Below are positions 33,762 through 43,092 of a stretch of 64,000 bases of DNA, in pieces; positions within the stretch are counted from its first letter, which is position 1, and each line of letters starts with the position of its first letter. Source of the DNA: Mycobacterium kansasii ATCC 12478 (GTDB taxonomy: Bacteria; Actinomycetota; Actinomycetes; Mycobacteriales; Mycobacteriaceae). The notes under the pieces were generated by a model. It did not search any database. It was not told where the DNA came from and saw only the letters and a list, made by a program, of their open reading frames with translations. The DNA lies in assembly GCF_000157895.3 (NCBI RefSeq), contig NC_022663.1:1488001-1552000 (forward strand), in the 5' to 3' direction. The position numbers and the translations under genes are program-made.

Positions 33762-34901
33762 CTACGTCTTGACTCGGGTGAAGCGGTGCAGCAGCCATGC
33801 CACAGGGATGGTCACCACCATCGTCGCGATGAAGAGGTTCAGCATCGATCCGGTGTATACCCGGTAGCGGACCACGTGAACCATGGCGAATTCCATGGTC
33901 ACCAGGTGGACCAGGAAGATCTCGTAGGAGATCTCACCAAGCCACACCATCGGTCGGCTGGCCAGCAACCGGGAGTACCAGCCCTGATCGCCGAGGGCCA
34001 GCGGTGCCACCGCCAGCGTTGCGATCACGGCGTAGAAGCACGCCTTGACCACTGCCTCGGTCACCGCCGACGGCGAGGTCGTGGGCGCGCCGGCGATCGG
34101 CGTGGAGGCGATGAAATAGCAGATGACGGCCAACGGCAGTGCGGCAAACGCGTAACAGCGCACTCCCATGGCCTGCAGGACGGTCAGCATCATGCCGCCG
34201 AGAAACCAGGCCAGGTAACTGGGTAACCAGAGGCGAGCTCCGTCGGGAAACCAGCCAACGGTGTGAATCAGGACCAACCAGACCGGCGTGATGGTTGCCA
34301 TTCCCGCCAGCGCCCCGACCATCAACCTGGGCTGCCAGCGCCGCCGGCTGACCAGCACCAGGAGCACGTAGGCCAGGAATGGGAGCGCCACGTAGAAAGC
34401 TGCCTCCACCGCCAGGCTCCACATCTGGGTCAGCCCTTGATGCAGATAGGAACCGAGATAGCCATCGGTGTAGATCTGGGTCAACGTCAGGTTGCGCACC
34501 AGCCCCATCCAGCTGTGTCCGGGGTTGGGCCCGGCGGTGCGGAAGTGGTAGATGACGTAGGCGATCAGCACGACGACGACGTAGGCCGGCATGATCCGCC
34601 GGACCCGATGCCAGGCATAACGGCTCAACGAAGGTGGAGGGCCGTCGGTGGCGGCGGAGCGCACCCAGGGACGGAACAACAAGTAACCGGACAGCACGAA
34701 GAAGATCGGCACACCGATCTCCATCCGGGACGACACCAGGCCCCAATAGCCGTGGGTGTACTTGCCGGTGCTGTAAGCCGCGTGGGTGCCGACCACCAAA
34801 AGGGCGGCGACTGCCCGGATTCCGGTCAGCGACGCGACGCGGTCCACGTGTGAGATCTGCTCGAGTCCGCCTTGGTCGTCCTCGGCCTTGGACAGGGTCA
34901 T
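33762..34901 (-). CDS. Acyltransferase 3 family membrane protein (Rv1254 homologue)
   Basis: 379 aa with about ten TM helices. Family features: SLTGIRAVAALLVVGTHAAY with the conserved His, FFVLSGYLLFRPWVR, RRIMPAYVV and the final FLVHLVTMEF. These enzymes O-acylate extracytoplasmic sugars, lipids or macrolides; the substrate is unknown. Its ATG overlaps the deaD stop (ATGA), so it is translationally coupled to deaD. It lies downstream of deaD as in M. tuberculosis. Confidence 0.92.
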   Translation of the reverse strand: MTLSKAEDDQGGLEQISHVDRVASLTGIRAVAALLVVGTHAAYSTGKYTHGYWGLVSSRMEIGVPIFFVLSGYLLFRPWVRSAATDGPPPSLSRYAWHRVRRIMPAYVVVVLIAYVIYHFRTAGPNPGHSWMGLVRNLTLTQIYTDGYLGSYLHQGLTQMWSLAVEAAFYVALPFLAYVLLVLVSRRRWQPRLMVGALAGMATITPVWLVLIHTVGWFPDGARLWLPSYLAWFLGGMMLTVLQAMGVRCYAFAALPLAVICYFIASTPIAGAPTTSPSAVTEAVVKACFYAVIATLAVAPLALGDQGWYSRLLASRPMVWLGEISYEIFLVHLVTMEFAMVHVVRYRVYTGSMLNLFIATMVVTIPVAWLLHRFTRVKT

Positions 34902-36610
34902 CCGATGCGTTTCCGTCGTGGTTTGCCGCGGTCGTAGCGGCTTGCCTTCACCGGCCCATCTCGCCGAAGGTTGATCAGCACGCCTGAAATCCGGGTGCTT
35001 TCAAGCTTTTTGAGCGTTGCGCGTGGCAGCTTCGCCGGCAGCTCCACCAACGAGAAATCCGGCCCGATGCTGATGTGGCCGAATTCGCTGCGGTGTAACC
35101 CTCCTTCGTTGGCAATCGCGCCGACGATTGCTCCGGGTCCGATCTTGTGACGCTTGCCGACCGAGATCCGGTACGTGCTCAGCGCCGGGCCGTTTCTGCG
35201 CTTTTCGGCATGCTGGTCGCTTGCGGGTTTCTTGGTCTCGCTGCGCCGCTCGGGTGGTGGTTCGGGTGCCAGCAGGAATGCCTCGCCGTCTCGCGACTGC
35301 AACGCCAACGCCGCGGCGATGTCGGCCATCGGGACATCATGCTCACGTTCGTAGTCCTCGACCAGCTTGCGGAACAGCGCGACGCCAGGTTTTGCGAGCG
35401 CGTCGGTGATCGAGTCTGAGAACTTAGCCACCCGCTGGGCATTGACGTCCTCGACCGTGGGCAACTCGGCCTCGGTCATCGTTTGCCGGGTGGCCTTTTC
35501 GATCGCCTTGAGCAGGTGGCGTTCGCGTGGGGAGACGAACAACAGCGCGGCCCCGGGACGACCGGCCCGGCCGGTGCGTCCGATGCGGTGCACGTAGGAC
35601 TCGGTGTCGTGCGGGATGTCGTAATTGAGCACATGCGATATGCGTTCGACGTCGAGTCCGCGGGCCGCCACGTCGGTTGCGACCAGGATGTCGATGCCGT
35701 TGGGGCCGCCCTCACGCAGCGCAGTGATGGTCCGCTCCCGCTGCTGCTGCGGAATGTCGCCGTTGATGGCCGCCGCGGAAAAACCTCGAGCCCTTAGCTT
35801 TTCGGCAACCTCCTCGGTCGCCTGCTTGGTGCGGACGAATACGATCATCGCCTCGAAGGGCTCGACCTCGAGGACTCGGGTGAGGGCGTCCATCTTGCGC
35901 GGACCGGCTACCTGGATATAGCGCTGCGAAATGTTCTCCGCGGTAGCTGTTTTCGCTTTGGACGTGACTTCCAGGGGGTCGTGCAGGTACTTGGTGGTGA
36001 TCTTGCGGATCGCCGGGGGCATGGTCGCCGAAAACAGGGCCACCTGTTTGTATTCCGGGGTGTCGGACAGGATGCGCTCGACGTCCTCGGCGAAACCCAT
36101 GGCCAGCATCTCGTCGGCCTCGTCGAGCACCAGATAGTCCACCCGGGACAGGTCCAGGGTCCCGCGCTCCAGGTGGTCGATGACACGACCGGGCGTACCG
36201 ACGATGATCTGCGCGCCGCGCCTCAGCCCTGCCAGCTGCACGGCATACGACGACCCGCCGTAGATCGGCAGCACGTTGAGCTTCGGCAGATACGCCCCGT
36301 AGCGGCTGAACGCCTCGGCGACCTGCAGCGCCAGCTCCCGGGTGGGCGCCAGAATCAGCGCCTGGGTCGCCGTGCTGGTGACGTCGATTTTGGACAGGAT
36401 CGGGATCGCGAACGCGGCGGTCTTGCCGGTGCCGGTCTGCGCCAGCCCCACCACGTCGGAACCTGCCATCAGCGCCGGGATGGTCGCGGCCTGGATGGCC
36501 GTCGGCGACTCGTAGCCGACGCCAGCGATCGCCCGCAAGACCGAGGGATGGATCTGCAGGTCGACGAAGGTGTCGGGAGGGGCGACGGGCATGTTGTCCG
36601 GGGTGAGCAT
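34898..36610 (-). CDS. deaD: DeaD, DEAD-box RNA helicase
   Basis: 570 aa (M. tuberculosis DeaD has 563). Q-motif region ESPTAIQAATIP, Walker A AQTGTGKT, PTRELALQ, GTPGRVID, DEAD box VLDEADEM, SATMPP, then the second RecA domain with VATDVAARGLD and HRIGRTGRAG. The C-terminal domain (about 470-545, YRISVGKRHKIGPGAIVGAI) is the DbpA/CsdA-like RNA-binding module. Acts in ribosome assembly and mRNA decay, especially in cold. The start context is weak; Met7 is an alternative. Confidence 0.95.
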   Translation of the reverse strand: MLTPDNMPVAPPDTFVDLQIHPSVLRAIAGVGYESPTAIQAATIPALMAGSDVVGLAQTGTGKTAAFAIPILSKIDVTSTATQALILAPTRELALQVAEAFSRYGAYLPKLNVLPIYGGSSYAVQLAGLRRGAQIIVGTPGRVIDHLERGTLDLSRVDYLVLDEADEMLAMGFAEDVERILSDTPEYKQVALFSATMPPAIRKITTKYLHDPLEVTSKAKTATAENISQRYIQVAGPRKMDALTRVLEVEPFEAMIVFVRTKQATEEVAEKLRARGFSAAAINGDIPQQQRERTITALREGGPNGIDILVATDVAARGLDVERISHVLNYDIPHDTESYVHRIGRTGRAGRPGAALLFVSPRERHLLKAIEKATRQTMTEAELPTVEDVNAQRVAKFSDSITDALAKPGVALFRKLVEDYEREHDVPMADIAAALALQSRDGEAFLLAPEPPPERRSETKKPASDQHAEKRRNGPALSTYRISVGKRHKIGPGAIVGAIANEGGLHRSEFGHISIGPDFSLVELPAKLPRATLKKLESTRISGVLINLRRDGPVKASRYDRGKPRRKRIG

Positions 36611-37032
36611 TTCACACGGAGTTTAGCCGGGATCCGCCGCTATGCCGTACGGCACGGCGGCCGATCGGCCGCCAAGGGGGATGGCCGCGGTGATTCGATA
36701 TCTCGACGACGAATTCGGGTGTCCACAGATGCCCTCGGCATCGACGGCACCTTACGAACGTGCGCCAGGAACATGGCAACCAACGCCGCACGGTAGACAA
36801 TCACGCCGACGGCGATCACTGTCGGCGAGAGCAGCGAGCGTTTGCGGCTCCCGCCGCCGCCCGTCGGGGGTTTTTGTCCTGCTACAGAGCCTGGCCTCGT
36901 CCCGTCTTGGCCCAATTGGCCGGAAAGGGCCATTTAGCTTCTGGTCAGGGACTTCTGGCACTACTGGTGCCGCAAGCACTGCGGCTTAGCTTCCGTCCAT
37001 CAGCAACGACGCTTTCACCGATCGGGGTCTGT
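36611..37032. other. Intergenic region between deaD and the DUF4190-like gene
   Basis: 422 bases between divergent genes. Open frames on both strands exist but have no family-like sequence or ribosome site. It presumably holds both promoters; I cannot place them with confidence. Confidence 0.4.
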
Positions 37033-37749
37033 ATGTCTTCCCAACCGCCACCTCAAGCGTGGCAACATGCCCCAGCAGCGGGTGGGCTGCCCCCGCAAGT
37101 TCCTTCGCAGCACCCGCCGCAGCCACAAAGAGGCAACGGTTTCGCGGTGACTGCTCTTTTGTGTGGCGTCTTCGGTTCTTGTCTAGGGCTGGTTCCCGCC
37201 CTCGGGATAGCGGCCTTTCCGTTCGCCGTGGTGGGCCTTGCGTGTGGCGTCATCGCGATGATTCGGGCGAGCAAAGGAGTCCGGGCAGGCAAAGCCATGG
37301 CCATTGCCGGCACGCTCCTGTGCGTGCTGGCACTGATCCTGGCGACCTTTTGGATTGTTGTCATCGCCAACTCCTTCAAGGACCGAGGCGACTCACGGAA
37401 GGCCATAACTGGCCAGAGCACGGAAGATATTCTGCGGAACGATCTCGACGTCCAGTTCGGTCAATTTGTCACCGATGACAATCCGGACAGGTCCGGCAAG
37501 ATGATTGTCACGCTTCGCAACAAGAGCAATAAGAGCGCATCCTTCAGCGTCGACGTTGAAGCCTTGGACGCCAGCGGAAATCGCATCGCAGGCGACACCG
37601 CTTTCGTCGAGGTGCTTGCGCCGGGTCAAGCCACCCGGAAGGACATGTTCGTTTTCGTAGCCAGCGACAAGCACGATGCGATGAAGAAGGCGACCTTCAG
37701 GGTCGTCGAGGCGTCGAAGTACGCGCCGATGCCGCCACCGGTCAAGTAG
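37033..37749 (+). CDS. Two-helix membrane protein, DUF4190-like with an extracytoplasmic beta domain
   Basis: 238 aa. Pro/Gln-rich cytoplasmic N-terminus (1-32), two TM helices (about 36-60 and 80-110) with the DUF4190 pattern ALLCGVFGSCLGLVPALGIA and GLACGVIAMIRASKG, then a soluble domain (about 125-235) reading QFGQFVTDDNPDRSGKMIVT and LRNKSNKSASFSVDVEALD, similar to FxLYD/DUF4352 immunoglobulin-like domains that bind at the cell surface. Function unknown. Not seen between deaD and lprE in M. tuberculosis. No clear ribosome site at ATG 37033. Confidence 0.8.
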   Translation: MSSQPPPQAWQHAPAAGGLPPQVPSQHPPQPQRGNGFAVTALLCGVFGSCLGLVPALGIAAFPFAVVGLACGVIAMIRASKGVRAGKAMAIAGTLLCVLALILATFWIVVIANSFKDRGDSRKAITGQSTEDILRNDLDVQFGQFVTDDNPDRSGKMIVTLRNKSNKSASFSVDVEALDASGNRIAGDTAFVEVLAPGQATRKDMFVFVASDKHDAMKKATFRVVEASKYAPMPPPVK

Positions 37750-38160
37750 GTAGTCGCAGATTGTGGCTCGATGCAATGCTTTTCGCGGCAGTCATTCGGC
37801 ATATCGGTATTCCGTGTCGCCCCGTCGGACAAGCACCGCGTCGCTGACGCGGACAGGAAGTACACCGACCTGGCTCACGATTGACAACTGCTGCAATCAC
37901 CCCGAGGTCGGGTGTGCCTATTTGACCGGCTTTGAGCAAATCACGCTGCCGCACATTCGCTTCGAAGAGTGTCGCTGGTAGCCGGGCAAACCGACAACAC
38001 TGTGTCCGCCGGTGACACCTGTGGCACCTGTGATTCAGGCTTCACCTCAAACCACCGACGGACCGTGCGGGGTGAATGCGGCGGGCCAGCCCGCGCCGGA
38101 TCTCGCTGGCACGGCCACGCCTGACACAATCTGCAGCCCGATCGCGGTACGGTTCCCGTC
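37750..38160. other. Intergenic region before lprE
   Basis: 411 bases. An open frame at 37763-37981 (+) has no ribosome site or recognised family. Near the 3' end TACGGT (38148-38153) fits a -10 element placed for leaderless transcription of lprE. Confidence 0.4.
38148..38153 (+). promoter_or_regulatory. Candidate -10 element of lprE (leaderless)
   Basis: TACGGT fits the mycobacterial TAnnnT -10 consensus and ends seven bases before the GTG at 38161. The gene has no ribosome site, consistent with a leaderless transcript. No convincing -35. Confidence 0.4.
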
Positions 38161-38757
38161 GTGTGGTCGCTCCCCCGCCGTGCCGCGCCACTGATAGGCG
38201 TGTCTGCGACGGCATTGGTCGCCGCGACATTGACGGGCTGTGGTTCGGGGGATTCCACGGTCGCGAAGACGCCGCAGGCAACCACACCTCCGGTCGCTGC
38301 CTCCAGCGCGTCGAGCCCGACGACCCCGTCGTCGGCGGCGGCTCTCCCACCCACCAGTAGTGCGGCCCCGGCCGACCCGTGTGCGGTCAACCTCGCCTCG
38401 CCCGCAATCGTCCGGGTCGTGTCCGAGCTGCCTCGCGATCCCCGCAGTCAGCAGCCCTGGAATCCGGAACCGCTGGCCGGCAACTATAACGAGTGCGCGC
38501 AGCTGTCCGCGGTGATCGTCAAGGCCAACACAAACGACACCAATCCCACCACCCGCGCGGTGATGTTCCACCTTGGCCAATTCATCAAGCAGGGGGTCCC
38601 CGACACCTACGGGTTCACCGGTGTGGACGAGTCGCAGTCCACGGGAGACACGGTCGCGTTGACGTACTCCGGCGGGATCACCGGCTTGAACAGCCTGGTG
38701 AAATTCCGGTGGAACGGCAGCGGCGTCGAAGTCCTCGGCAACACACCAGGCGGGTAA
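38161..38757 (+). CDS. lprE: LprE, LppP/LprE-family lipoprotein
   Basis: 198 aa (M. tuberculosis LprE, Rv1252c, has 202). GTG start; signal peptide with lipobox LTGC (Cys about residue 27); a Ser/Thr/Pro/Ala-rich tether to about residue 70; then the globular domain with DPCAVNLASPAI, GNYNECAQLSAVIV, QFIKQGVPDTYGFTGV and a C-terminal LVKFRWNGSGVEVLG. Surface lipoprotein of unknown biochemical role, reported to influence macrophage responses in M. tuberculosis. The big helicase gene follows on the same strand. Confidence 0.92.
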   Translation: MWSLPRRAAPLIGVSATALVAATLTGCGSGDSTVAKTPQATTPPVAASSASSPTTPSSAAALPPTSSAAPADPCAVNLASPAIVRVVSELPRDPRSQQPWNPEPLAGNYNECAQLSAVIVKANTNDTNPTTRAVMFHLGQFIKQGVPDTYGFTGVDESQSTGDTVALTYSGGITGLNSLVKFRWNGSGVEVLGNTPGG

Positions 38758-38934
38758 CCGAATAAGTCGCGGAGCATGGTCGCCAGATTTCCGGTCAGAT
38801 CACCGGCTTTTCGCACCGAGCGGCGGCACCTGGCCCGCCCCCGCCCCCCGGCGGCGTGCTCCTACCACCAAAGCCAACAAGGCGTTTACGCCTGTTCGCC
38901 ATCGATGTCGGACCCTTGACCTACCGTTGCGGTT

Positions 38935-41900
38935 GTGTTCCTCAGCGACGACACCCTGGTCTACAGCGCATCGGATCTCGCCTCCGCCGCGCGTTGCGAG
39001 TATGCGCTGCTCAGGGATTTCGACGCGAAGCTCGGCCGCGGCCCGGCAGCGCCGGTTGCGGACGAACTGCTCGCCAGAGCAGCCGTACTGGGGAACGAAC
39101 ACGAACGACGCCGCCTCGACCGACTGCGCGACGAGTTCGGCGACGGCGTCGCTGTCATCGGCCGTCCGGCATACACACTCGCCGGGCTGACGGCCGCCGC
39201 CGCGGCGACTCGGCACGCCATCGCCAACCATGCCCGGGTGGTGTATCAGGCTGCGCTGTTCGACGGCCGCTTCGTGGGGTTCGCCGACTTCCTGATCCGA
39301 GACGGTGAACGCTATCGGATCGCCGACACCAAGCTGGCGCGCTCACCTCAAGTCACCGCACTGCTGCAGCTGGCGGCCTACGCTGACGCACTAGCCGGCT
39401 GCGGGGTGCCGGTAGCGCCGGAGGCCGAGTTGGAGCTTGGCGACGGCACCGTCGTGCGGTACCGGATTAGCGACCTGATCCCCGTTTACCGGTCCCAGCG
39501 CGCGGTATTGCAGCGGCTGCTCGATAATCATTACGCCTCGGGCACCGCGGTGTGCTGGGACGATCCTGGCGTTCGCGCCTGTTTTCGCTGTCCGCTGTGT
39601 ACCGAGCAACTGCGCGCAACCGACGACCTGCTGCTGGTGGCCGGTATGCGTGTCACCCAGCGGGAAAAGCTGCTAGACGCCGGCATCACCACAATCGACA
39701 AGCTGGCCGAACACACCCAACCGGTGCCGGGCCTGGCTCCAAGCGTCCTCGGCAAGTTGACCGCGCAAGCCAAACTACAAGTGCGGCAACGTAATACTGG
39801 TGAACCGCAATACGAGATCGTCGACCCGCAGCCGCTGGCGCTATTGCCGGAACCCGACGCCGGCGACCTGTTCTTCGACTTCGAAGGCGATCCGCTGTGG
39901 ACCGCCGATGGCCACGAGTGGGGGCTGGAATACCTGTTCGGCGTATTGGAAGCCGGGCCGGCGGGAGCCTTCCAGCCGCTATGGGCGCACGACCGGGCAC
40001 AGGAACGTCAGGCCCTCAAGGATTTTCTGGCGCTGGTTGCCAAACGTCGCCGTCGCCATCCCAACATGCACATCTACCATTACGCGCCCTACGAAAAAAC
40101 GGCACTGCTGCGGCTTGCCGGGCGCTACGGCGTGGGTGAGGACGACATCGACGAGCTGTTGCGCAACGGTGTTCTCGTCGACCTCTACCCGTTGGTGCGC
40201 AAAAGTCTTCGCGCCGGCGCGGAGTCGTTCAGCCTCAAGGCGCTGGAGCCGCTCTATATGGGCGCCCGGTTGCGTGCCGGTGAGGTCACGACGGCAGCCG
40301 ACTCGATCACCTGCTACGCGCGCTACTGCGACTTACGCGCCGAAGGCTGCACGGATGAGGCCGCGGCGGTGCTCAAGGAGATCGAAGACTACAACCACTA
40401 CGACTGCCGCTCCACCCGCGAACTGCGCGATTGGTTACTGATGCGCGCTTGGGAAGCAGGGGTCACACCGATCGGGGTCCAGCCGGTTGCCGACAGCGGC
40501 AGGGTCGAAGATCACGATGAGTTGGCCGCAGCATTGGCGACCTTCGTCGGTGACGACGCAGCGACCAACCGCACACCGGAACAGAACGTTGTCGCGTTGC
40601 TGTCGGCGGCGCGCGGCTACCACCGCCGCGAGGATAAGCCGTTCTGGTGGGGGCACTTCGACCGGCTGAACTACCCGCTCGACGAATGGTCGGACAGCAC
40701 AGACGTTTTCGTTGCCGACGAAACGTCGGTGGTTGCCGCCTGGCATACGCCTGCGCGAGCGCGTAAACCGCAACGGCGGGTGCGGCTGACCGGCGGGCTG
40801 GCGCGTGGCGACCTCAAGACGAGCGTGTTCGCCCTCTATAACCCGCCGGCTCCGCCCGGCATCAGCGACGACCCCGACCGTCGGGCCGCGGGCCACGCCG
40901 AGGTTGTCGGGGTCGACGACCCCGGTCTGCCGACCGAGGTGGTCATCCTGGAGCGAACCGGCAGTGACGGCAACACGTTTGAGCAACTGCCGTTCGCGCT
41001 GACTCCCGGGCCACCCGTACCGACAACGGTGCTGCGCAAGTCCATCGAGGCCACCGCATCCGCGGTCGCCGGCGGGCTGCCACGACTGCCCCGTACCGCG
41101 CTGGTCGACGTGCTGCTGCGGCATCCGCCGCGCACCCGGCTACCGCGCGGAACCGACATCGTCGCCGACATTACGGTGGCGGTGCTGGGACTGGACGCCT
41201 CATACGTCGCGGTACATGGACCGCCGGGGACAGGCAAGACGCACACCGCCGCACGGGTGATCAAGCGATTGGTCGTCGAGCATTCCTGGCGCATCGGCGT
41301 CGTCGCGCAATCACACGCCGCCGTGGAGAACCTGTTGGATTGTGTGATCGACGCCGACTTGGATCCCGGGTGCGTCGCCAAGAAAAAGTATGACCGCACT
41401 GCTCCGCGCTGGCAGCAGATCGACGAGAAGCACTACCCGGCATTCATCGCTGACCATGCGGGATGCGTGATCGGCGGCACCGCCTGGGATTTCGCCAACG
41501 AGCAACGCGTGCCCCGCGGCAGCCTGGATCTGCTGGTGATCGACGAGGCCGGCCAGTTCAGTCTGGCCAACACCATCGCGGTGGCGCCGGCGGCGACGAA
41601 CATGTTGCTGCTCGGCGACCCGCAACAGCTTCCTCAGGTCAGTCAGGGCACTCATCCCGAACCAGTCGACGCCTCCGCGCTGGATTGGCTGGTCGACGGG
41701 CAGCGCACTCTGCCCGACGAGCGTGGCTATTTTCTGGACCGCTCATATCGAATGCATCCGGCGGTCTGCGCTGCCGTTTCGATGCTGTCGTACGAGGGCA
41801 GATTGCAGTCCCACGCCGCGTGCACCACCGCCCGCCGCGTTGCTGGCTACCAGCCCGGCGTGCATGCGCTTTCTGTTGCACACCAAGGTAATTCGATCGA

Positions 41901-42339
41901 ATGCCCGGAAGAGGCCGAGGCGATACTGGCCGAGATCCTGGCGCTGCTCGGACGGTCGTGGAGCGACGAGCGCGGTACCCGGCCATTGGCGGCTTCCGAC
42001 CTGCTGGTGCTGGCGCCGTACAACGCCCAAGTGGGGTTGCTGCGGCAGCGATTGAGGTCCGCCGGCCTGGACGGAATCCGAGTCGGCACCGTCGACAAGT
42101 TCCAGGGCGGGCAGGCACCAGTCGTCTTCATCTCGATGACAGCCTCCTCGGCAGACGACGTTCCCCGCGGAATGTCGTTCCTGCTCAACAGGAATCGGCT
42201 CAATGTGGCCATCAGCCGGGCACAGTACGCGGCGGTTGTCGTGCGCTCCGAGATACTGACCCAATATCTGCCGACCACACCCGCGGGATTGATCGACTTG
42301 GGGGCCTTCCTGGCATTGACCTCGAGGCCACCCCCATAG
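38935..42339 (+). CDS. TM0106-type nuclease fused to SF1 (UPF1-like) helicase (Rv1251c homologue)
   Basis: 1134 aa (Rv1251c about 1139), GTG start. N-terminal RecB/Cas4-like nuclease region (about 1-300): an early Cys in AARCEYALL and CFRCPLC later, the pattern of an iron-sulphur-bound PD-(D/E)xK fold, with the ADTKLAR motif. Middle: RNase H-like TM0106 domain (about 315-510; FFDFEGDPLW, IYHYAPYEK, YNHYDCRST). C-terminal SF1 helicase: Walker A GPPGTGKTH, LLVIDEAGQFS, GDPQQLPQVSQG, YRMHPAVC, GTVDKFQGGQAPVV, NRLNVAISRAQ. It probably processes branched or damaged nucleic acid; the exact role is unknown. Confidence 0.93.
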   Translation: MFLSDDTLVYSASDLASAARCEYALLRDFDAKLGRGPAAPVADELLARAAVLGNEHERRRLDRLRDEFGDGVAVIGRPAYTLAGLTAAAAATRHAIANHARVVYQAALFDGRFVGFADFLIRDGERYRIADTKLARSPQVTALLQLAAYADALAGCGVPVAPEAELELGDGTVVRYRISDLIPVYRSQRAVLQRLLDNHYASGTAVCWDDPGVRACFRCPLCTEQLRATDDLLLVAGMRVTQREKLLDAGITTIDKLAEHTQPVPGLAPSVLGKLTAQAKLQVRQRNTGEPQYEIVDPQPLALLPEPDAGDLFFDFEGDPLWTADGHEWGLEYLFGVLEAGPAGAFQPLWAHDRAQERQALKDFLALVAKRRRRHPNMHIYHYAPYEKTALLRLAGRYGVGEDDIDELLRNGVLVDLYPLVRKSLRAGAESFSLKALEPLYMGARLRAGEVTTAADSITCYARYCDLRAEGCTDEAAAVLKEIEDYNHYDCRSTRELRDWLLMRAWEAGVTPIGVQPVADSGRVEDHDELAAALATFVGDDAATNRTPEQNVVALLSAARGYHRREDKPFWWGHFDRLNYPLDEWSDSTDVFVADETSVVAAWHTPARARKPQRRVRLTGGLARGDLKTSVFALYNPPAPPGISDDPDRRAAGHAEVVGVDDPGLPTEVVILERTGSDGNTFEQLPFALTPGPPVPTTVLRKSIEATASAVAGGLPRLPRTALVDVLLRHPPRTRLPRGTDIVADITVAVLGLDASYVAVHGPPGTGKTHTAARVIKRLVVEHSWRIGVVAQSHAAVENLLDCVIDADLDPGCVAKKKYDRTAPRWQQIDEKHYPAFIADHAGCVIGGTAWDFANEQRVPRGSLDLLVIDEAGQFSLANTIAVAPAATNMLLLGDPQQLPQVSQGTHPEPVDASALDWLVDGQRTLPDERGYFLDRSYRMHPAVCAAVSMLSYEGRLQSHAACTTARRVAGYQPGVHALSVAHQGNSIECPEEAEAILAEILALLGRSWSDERGTRPLAASDLLVLAPYNAQVGLLRQRLRSAGLDGIRVGTVDKFQGGQAPVVFISMTASSADDVPRGMSFLLNRNRLNVAISRAQYAAVVVRSEILTQYLPTTPAGLIDLGAFLALTSRPPP

Positions 42340-42373
42340 CAACGGGGCGGCGCGCTGACGCAACCGACTTCGA

Positions 42374-42945
42374 TCACCCGCCGAACTGCTTGAAGGAACT
42401 CGAGAACGCCCAGGCGGTTTGCGTCACACCGCTGCACGTGTTCGACGGTTGCGGAGTTCGGCCGGGCATTGTGAGTCGCGGTTGGCCGACCACATGGCAA
42501 GCCGGCCCAGGCCCTTTTGCCGGGCAAAAGCCGTCAGCTTGTCGGCGTCGGCAACCGTGAACACCTCCCTGGGGTCATCGTTGACTCCGATCATCGGTGT
42601 CACTCCCACCATCGCCCAGACCTGGGTGTCGGACTTCGACGGATACAGCGGAGCCAGCTGATCGTGGACGCGCTGGGCCGCCTGAATCGCAAGGTCGCCC
42701 ATCTTGCCGCTGTAATCGAAGGCCGGGTCGTCGTAGTCCATCGCCATCACGTCCACCTGGCCGATGTCTACACCGTTGGCAATGGCGTTCTGCACCACCC
42801 GTAGCCCGTCGGCGGTCAGACCGGTCGGAAGCACCGTAAGCGTGAACGAGACGCGCACCGGGTTACCCGCGGCCGTGCCGTCCGCTTGCAAATTGGCGAT
42901 CGCCTGCGACCGGCGGGTCAGTGACGCGACGTCATTCTGGGCCGC
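42374..42945 (-). pseudogene. GH18 chitinase C-terminal fragment with a frameshift
   Basis: Reads LTRRSQAIANLQADG, VSFTLTVLPTGLTADGL, VMAMDYDD (the GH18 substrate-side MDY), WAMVGVTPMIGVND, GLGRLAMWSANRDSQCP, which is the C-terminal half of a ChiC-like GH18 catalytic domain. The frame ends early at 42424, but the -1 frame continues with TPQPSNTCSGVTQTAWAFSS and stops at 42374-42376, so one base was lost near 42463. The N-terminal half, including the DxxDxDxE acid residue region, and any signal peptide are missing beyond about 42945. Not functional as it stands. Confidence 0.7.
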
Positions 42946-43092
42946 ACACCCTCGAACTGCACGATCAACGGCCAGGCCTGCACAGGCAGTGGCGTCACGC
43001 CACCCCCGATGACGAGCACGACGACGCCGACCACCACGGCCTCGACCGCCACCCCGCCCGTCACCCCCAGCGGGGCAACGCCGGAGAAAACG

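Noticed and set aside
36640..36933. Minus-strand 97-codon frame with a hydrophobic stretch upstream of deaD
   Set aside because: No ribosome site and no recognisable family; composition fits a chance frame in an intergenic region.
37763..37981. Possible small gene before lprE
   Set aside because: GTG start without ribosome site and no family-like pattern.
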